Shown: positions 59,638 to 64,000 of the stretch, one piece after another | Layout: the number at the start of each line of letters is the position of its first letter | Numbering within the stretch: the first letter of the stretch is position 1 | The notes under the pieces: model-generated | Seen by the model: only the letters and a program-made list of their open reading frames with translations | Database searches by the model: none | Told to the model about the DNA's origin: nothing | DNA from: Hymenobacter frigidus | GTDB lineage: Bacteria > Bacteroidota > Bacteroidia > Cytophagales > Hymenobacteraceae | Length of the DNA: 64,000 nt | Assembly (NCBI RefSeq): GCF_014640435.1 | Contig: NZ_BMGY01000001.1 | Location: 186,001 to 250,000, forward strand | Reading direction: 5' to 3' | Program-made: the position numbers and the translations under genes

Positions 59638-62600
59638 ATGAAGAGAACCTTACTATTAAGTCTGCTTCTACTCCTGACCCTGACCGGGCGGAGCTGGGCG
59701 CAGAGCCGGCCCGTATCGGGCCGTATATTGGACAGAGGCACCAACGAAGGCTTGCCCGGTGTGAGTGTTATCGTGAAAGGCACCACCACCGGCACGGCCA
59801 CCGATGCGGAAGGCCGCTACGCTTTGAACGTGGCCGGCCCCACCGCCGTGCTGCAATTCAAATACCTGGGCTACGTATCGGTGGAACAAGCCGTGGGCAG
59901 CTCCGCTACCATTGACGCCTCGATGGTCGTGGATGCCAAGCAGCTGGACGAGGTAGTGGTGACGTCGCTGGGCATTCAGCGCGAGAAGCGCGCCCTGGGC
60001 TATGCCGTGGCCAGTATAAAAGCGGAGCAAGTGGTGCAGAAGTCCGAGCCGGATATTCTGCGCACGCTGTCGGGCAAGGTGCCGGGCGTGAACATTGTGA
60101 GCTCGAGCGGGGTACCCGGCGCTTCGTCGCGTATCACCATTCGGGGCAACACGTCGCTGCTGGGCAACAACCAGCCGCTGTTCGTAGTGGATGGCGTGCC
60201 CTACGACAACTCGCAGACCGAGTCGGAAAACCAGCTGGTGCGCGGCGCGGGCTATTCCAGCCGCACGGCCGACATCGACCCCAACAACATCGAGGACATA
60301 CAGGTGCTGAAAGGTGCCGCGGCTTCGGCGCTCTACGGCTCACGGGCCGCTGGTGGCGTTATTGTAATCACCACCAAAACCGGCAGCGGCAAGAGCGGAG
60401 CCAAGGGGGTGCAGATTGGGTACAGCACGGGCTATTCGATTGAGCAAATCGCGGGCCTGCCCGAGTACCAGAATAAGTACGGCACCGGGGCCAACTTCGG
60501 CAGTGGCGGCAACGACTACCGCACCAACGGCTCGTGGGGCCCTTCGTTCAGCACCGGCATTGAGCTACCGGGGCTCCCCCGCAATACCCTCCCCCACCCC
60601 CAGGCGGGCAACAGTAACCTGGGCATTGATTTGAGTGCCACGATTCCCTACCAGGCCTACCCCAACAACGTTAAAGACTACTTCAACACCGGCCACCTGT
60701 TCGAAAACTCAGTATCGCTGACGGGTAGCGGCGAGAACACGACGTTCACGACCATCGTGTCGCGCGCCGACAACGAGGGCACTATCCCCAACTCCCGCTT
60801 CGTGCGCAGCAACATCAGCGCCGGTGGTTCGGGCCACTTCAACAAGTTCACCGTGAAGGGTACCGTGGGCTACTCCAACACCGAGCAGCAGGGCCCGCAG
60901 CTGGGTGCCAATAACGCCTTTGGCAGCGCGTCGGCCTTTGCCCGCACGTTGTTCATCCCGCGCAACATGGACCTGCAGGGCCTTCCCTACATCGACCCGG
61001 TGACGCGCCAGCAGTACTTCGGCTGGCTGTCGGCCCAGGCCGATAACCCCCGGTGGAGCACCGAAAACAACCAGTACATCTCGCGGGTAGACCGCGTGAC
61101 GGCCAATGCCAGCGCGAGCTACGCCTTCCGCGACTGGCTGTCGCTGACGTATTCGGGCGGCGTGAACACCTACACCGACAACCGCCGCACCACCGTGCGC
61201 CCCGGCTCCAATGGCTACGGCGGCGATGGCAACGTACTGGAAGACAACATTCAGAATACGGAGCTCGACCAGAATATCCTGCTGACCTTCGATAAGAACC
61301 TGACCGAAGACATCAGCCTGCGCGCCACCGTGGGGCAAAACATCAACCAGCGCAGCCAGAACTTTCTGGCCTATGCCGGCCGCGGCATTATCGTGTTCGG
61401 CATCGATAACATCGAAAACACCCGGGAGAAGAACACCAACGGCTACGATTTCTCCAAGCGCCGCCTGATGGGCTTGCTCGGCGAAGCTACCGTGGGCTAC
61501 AAGGACTGGGCCTTCCTTACCGGCACGGCCCGCAACGACTGGTCATCGACGCTGAACAAGAATGGCGAGGTGGGCAACAGCGGCCGGTCGTTCTTCTATT
61601 CGGGCCTCAGCGGCTCAGTTATCATCAACGAAGCCCTGGCGCTGGATATTCCCTGGCTGTCGCTGGCCAAGCTGCGCGCAGCTTACGGCCGCGTGGGCCG
61701 CGATGCCAACCCGTACGTAGCGGGTCCCGTTCGCTACACCATCAACCCTTCATTCGGCAACGCCGGCCAGGGTATCGGCACCGAATTCCCCTTGAATGGT
61801 ACGCCGGGCCTAAGCTTGGGCGGCGCCATCGGCAACCCCGCGCTTACGCCGGAGTTCACCAACGAGTTCGAGTTTGGCACCGAGTTTTCGTTCCTGCAAA
61901 ACCGGGTGACGCTGGAGGCTTCGTATTACAACCGTAGCTCGACCAATCAGATTGCGCCCATTGCCCTCGACGCGGGTACCGGCTTCGGTTCGTACTTCAC
62001 CAATTTCGGAGAAATCACCAATGAGGGCGTGGAAATCGCTTTCACGGGCAAGCCCGTGCAAACTAAAGACTTCCAGTGGAGCAGCACGTTCAACTTCACG
62101 CACAACAAGAATAAGGTGGTGAGCCTGATTGAGGGCCTGCCCCAAATCGCGTTCGGCACGAGCTTCGGCGGCGGCATTCAGGCCATTTTGAAGCCGGGTG
62201 AAGACTACGGCGTGTTCTACGGCCGCCGCGCCGCCCGCGATGAAAACGGCAAATACCTGATTAATCCCGCCACCGGCTACCTCATTGCCGACCAGAACCA
62301 GCAGGTAATCGGCAATCCGAACCAGCAGTTCCAAATGGGCTTCATCAACCAGTTCACTTACAAAGGCATCACGATGAACGTGCTGGTGGACTACCGCAAG
62401 GGCGGCGACCTGTACTCGACCACCCTGCAGTCCTACCTCGGCCGTGGCGTAACGAAGGATACCGAGGACCGTGAGCGGCTGCTTATCATCAACGGGGTGC
62501 AGGGCGACCCCGCCACGCGCACGCCCCTGCGCAACGCCGACGGCTCGACGATTCCCAACAACACGGCCATCTCGGTGAACGACTACTACTTCAGCTCGGG

Positions 62601-62901
62601 CGCGGCCGGCCTGGTGGGGGCCATCGACGAGAAAGGCGTGTACGATGCCACCACGGTGCGCCTGCGCGAAATCTCGCTGGGCTACGACCTGCCCAAGGCG
62701 TTGCTGGCCAAAACGCCTTTTGGCGTAGTCAACGTTTCGGTGTCGGGCCGCAACCTGTACTGGTACTCGCCCAACATTCCGAAGTACACCAACTTCGACC
62801 CCGAAACCAGCACGTTCGGCTCGAGCAACCAGCAGGGCTTCGAGTACACCAACGCGCCCAACACCCGGCGCTACGGTGTGAACCTGCGCGTGAACTTCTA
62901 A
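59638..62901 (+). CDS. SusC/RagA-family TonB-dependent transporter (pair 3)
   Basis: Outer-membrane barrel of 1087 residues; signal peptide to about 21, carboxypeptidase-like domain VSGRILDRGTNEGLPGVSV (about 25-105), plug with DIDPNNIEDIQVLKGAAASA and YGSRAAGGVIVITTKTG (about 110-250), and a barrel ending YGVNLRVNF. Longer than the other two SusC proteins and from a separate subfamily (signature TSLGIQREKRALGYAV). The SusD partner begins 24 bp downstream. Confidence 0.96.
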   Translation: MKRTLLLSLLLLLTLTGRSWAQSRPVSGRILDRGTNEGLPGVSVIVKGTTTGTATDAEGRYALNVAGPTAVLQFKYLGYVSVEQAVGSSATIDASMVVDAKQLDEVVVTSLGIQREKRALGYAVASIKAEQVVQKSEPDILRTLSGKVPGVNIVSSSGVPGASSRITIRGNTSLLGNNQPLFVVDGVPYDNSQTESENQLVRGAGYSSRTADIDPNNIEDIQVLKGAAASALYGSRAAGGVIVITTKTGSGKSGAKGVQIGYSTGYSIEQIAGLPEYQNKYGTGANFGSGGNDYRTNGSWGPSFSTGIELPGLPRNTLPHPQAGNSNLGIDLSATIPYQAYPNNVKDYFNTGHLFENSVSLTGSGENTTFTTIVSRADNEGTIPNSRFVRSNISAGGSGHFNKFTVKGTVGYSNTEQQGPQLGANNAFGSASAFARTLFIPRNMDLQGLPYIDPVTRQQYFGWLSAQADNPRWSTENNQYISRVDRVTANASASYAFRDWLSLTYSGGVNTYTDNRRTTVRPGSNGYGGDGNVLEDNIQNTELDQNILLTFDKNLTEDISLRATVGQNINQRSQNFLAYAGRGIIVFGIDNIENTREKNTNGYDFSKRRLMGLLGEATVGYKDWAFLTGTARNDWSSTLNKNGEVGNSGRSFFYSGLSGSVIINEALALDIPWLSLAKLRAAYGRVGRDANPYVAGPVRYTINPSFGNAGQGIGTEFPLNGTPGLSLGGAIGNPALTPEFTNEFEFGTEFSFLQNRVTLEASYYNRSSTNQIAPIALDAGTGFGSYFTNFGEITNEGVEIAFTGKPVQTKDFQWSSTFNFTHNKNKVVSLIEGLPQIAFGTSFGGGIQAILKPGEDYGVFYGRRAARDENGKYLINPATGYLIADQNQQVIGNPNQQFQMGFINQFTYKGITMNVLVDYRKGGDLYSTTLQSYLGRGVTKDTEDRERLLIINGVQGDPATRTPLRNADGSTIPNNTAISVNDYYFSSGAAGLVGAIDEKGVYDATTVRLREISLGYDLPKALLAKTPFGVVNVSVSGRNLYWYSPNIPKYTNFDPETSTFGSSNQQGFEYTNAPNTRRYGVNLRVNF

Positions 62902-62925
62902 TTCAGACCTCGACATATTCTTCTC

Positions 62926-64000
62926 ATGAAACTACGTTCTATTTCCACCGCGCTGGTCGTTTCCAGCCTGTTGCTGGGAACCTCGGGGTGCAAAGACTTT
63001 TACGACGTCAACGTCGACCCTATTCATCCCATTAAAGCCGATTTGCAGCAGCTGCTGCCCGTGACGCAGACGGCGGCTTCTACGTACCTGGGCTTCAGCA
63101 TTGCCGGCATCGGCCAGGCCACGTCGGCCCTGATGGGGCAGCTCTCCAACGGCCGGGGCATTGGCACCTACCAGCAGAACGGCGACTCGTTCGGCAACCA
63201 GTGGGGCGGCCTGTATTCCGACATGCTCGCCAACAACGAGCAAATCATCACGCAAGGCACGACCGAGCAGCGCCTGAGTTACGTGGGCATTGCGCAAATC
63301 CAGAAAGCCTACGTCATCAGCCAGATGGTTGACATGTTCGGCGATATCCCTTATTCGGAGGCGTTGAAAGGGGCGGCCAACCTGGCCCCGCGCTACGACA
63401 AGGACGCGGACATCTACAACGGCAACCCCGGCCTGGGCATCCAAAGCCTGTTTTCGCTGATTGACGACGGCATTGCCAACCTGGACAAGGGCAAAGGCGT
63501 CATTGTGCGAAATGACCTTATCTACGAAGGTGATTTGGCTAAGTGGGCCCGCCTGGGCCGCACGCTCAAGCTGAAGCTGTACGTGCAGATTCGCAAGACC
63601 CGCGCCGATGGCTTCCGGCCCGAAATCAGTGCGTTGCTGGCGAACCCCAGTAACCTGATGAGTAGCGCACCGAACAACGACTTTGAGTTCAAGTACGGGA
63701 CCTCGAGCACGCCTGCTAACCGCAACATCGGTTTCCTGGCGGATTATGTTGATGTTGGGCGCGAAAACAGCATCGGGCGGTACCTCTACCTGCTGATGCG
63801 GTATGGCAACGGCGTCAGGGTACCGAGCAGTAACTTACGCTCCCCTGACCCTCGCATTTCTTATTATTTTTTCAACCAACAACCAGCAGCCACCGCTGCC
63901 GCCAGCACCGCCACTTACGACTTCCAGGACCCTGCGCGACCGGCCTTCATCACGATTCGCCAAGGCAGCACAGGTCCGGCCAGCAACGGGATATCGTCCA
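62926..64000 (+). CDS. SusD-like lipoprotein (pair 3, cut by window end)
   Basis: Open from the ATG at 62926 to the window edge (358 codons). Signal peptide with lipobox TSGC (Cys22), then KDFYDVNVDPIHP, typical of the SusD-like subfamily related to PF12771. Blocks such as QKAYVISQMVDMFGDIPYSEAL (residues about 125-146) and LSPDPRISYYF-like SPDPRISYYFF fit it. It partners SusC pair 3. The C-terminus and any downstream gene are outside the window. Confidence 0.92.
   Translation, partial: MKLRSISTALVVSSLLLGTSGCKDFYDVNVDPIHPIKADLQQLLPVTQTAASTYLGFSIAGIGQATSALMGQLSNGRGIGTYQQNGDSFGNQWGGLYSDMLANNEQIITQGTTEQRLSYVGIAQIQKAYVISQMVDMFGDIPYSEALKGAANLAPRYDKDADIYNGNPGLGIQSLFSLIDDGIANLDKGKGVIVRNDLIYEGDLAKWARLGRTLKLKLYVQIRKTRADGFRPEISALLANPSNLMSSAPNNDFEFKYGTSSTPANRNIGFLADYVDVGRENSIGRYLYLLMRYGNGVRVPSSNLRSPDPRISYYFFNQQPAATAAASTATYDFQDPARPAFITIRQGSTGPASNGISS

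Overview
The window looks like a chromosomal segment of a GC-rich member of the Bacteroidota, most probably a Hymenobacter-like member of the Cytophagales. The evidence is a complete alternative complex III (act) operon next to cytochrome oxidase subunit II, three SusC/SusD outer-membrane pairs, many lipoproteins, genes with almost no Shine-Dalgarno sites, and several promoters of the Bacteroidota form (-33 TTG, about 19 bp, -7 TAnnTTTG). I saw no rRNA, tRNA, CRISPR array, phage or complete insertion sequence. The content is mostly housekeeping, dotted with small palindromic repeats.

Layout. 1-9730 (minus strand): actABCDEF followed by coxB, a quinol-to-oxygen respiratory module driven by a good promoter at 9699-9728. 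10057-11384 (plus): ribosomal genes rpsF-rpsR-rplI. 11533-19489: a GSCFA-domain protein with a very long repetitive tail, a DUF255/thioredoxin-like protein and priA. 19505-24975: small lipoprotein and membrane proteins, an apparently exported methyltransferase, queA, a small basic secreted protein, an unrecognised protein and a prohibitin-like protein. 25013-29550: SusD/SusC pair 1. 29827-30993: RNase D. 31127-35900: glyoxylate shunt genes aceB-aceA, divergent from a ScfR/RamB-like regulator, with an 18-bp perfect palindrome in the shared promoter region; mltG follows. 37077-39483: membrane glycosyltransferase-like protein, dtd and a MazG-like hydrolase. 39606-48918 (minus): comB, gcvT, ilvE, PduO-type adenosyltransferase, a LolD-like ATPase, a TPR membrane protein, gatC, plsC and a NUDIX hydrolase. 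49060-49234: an apparently untranslated transcription unit, a candidate small RNA. 49381-50311: small acidic protein and rnhB. 50336-52801 (minus): a signalling operon of CZB protein, CHASE3 histidine kinase and response regulator. 53055-54132: prfB with its programmed +1 frameshift. 54208-64000: two divergent SusC/SusD pairs, the last SusD cut by the window end.

The most unusual structure lies between the genes. At least four unrelated families of short inverted-repeat elements occur, nearly all placed directly behind stop codons. Several genes have a TAnnTTTG-like -7 box ending exactly 5 nt before the ATG, which suggests leaderless mRNAs. No single gene cluster here is clearly a new defence or metabolic system. 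The best candidates for something undescribed are the small RNA at 49097-49234, the CZB-kinase-regulator operon, the GSCFA protein with its tandem-repeat tail, and the 3'-end repeat system.
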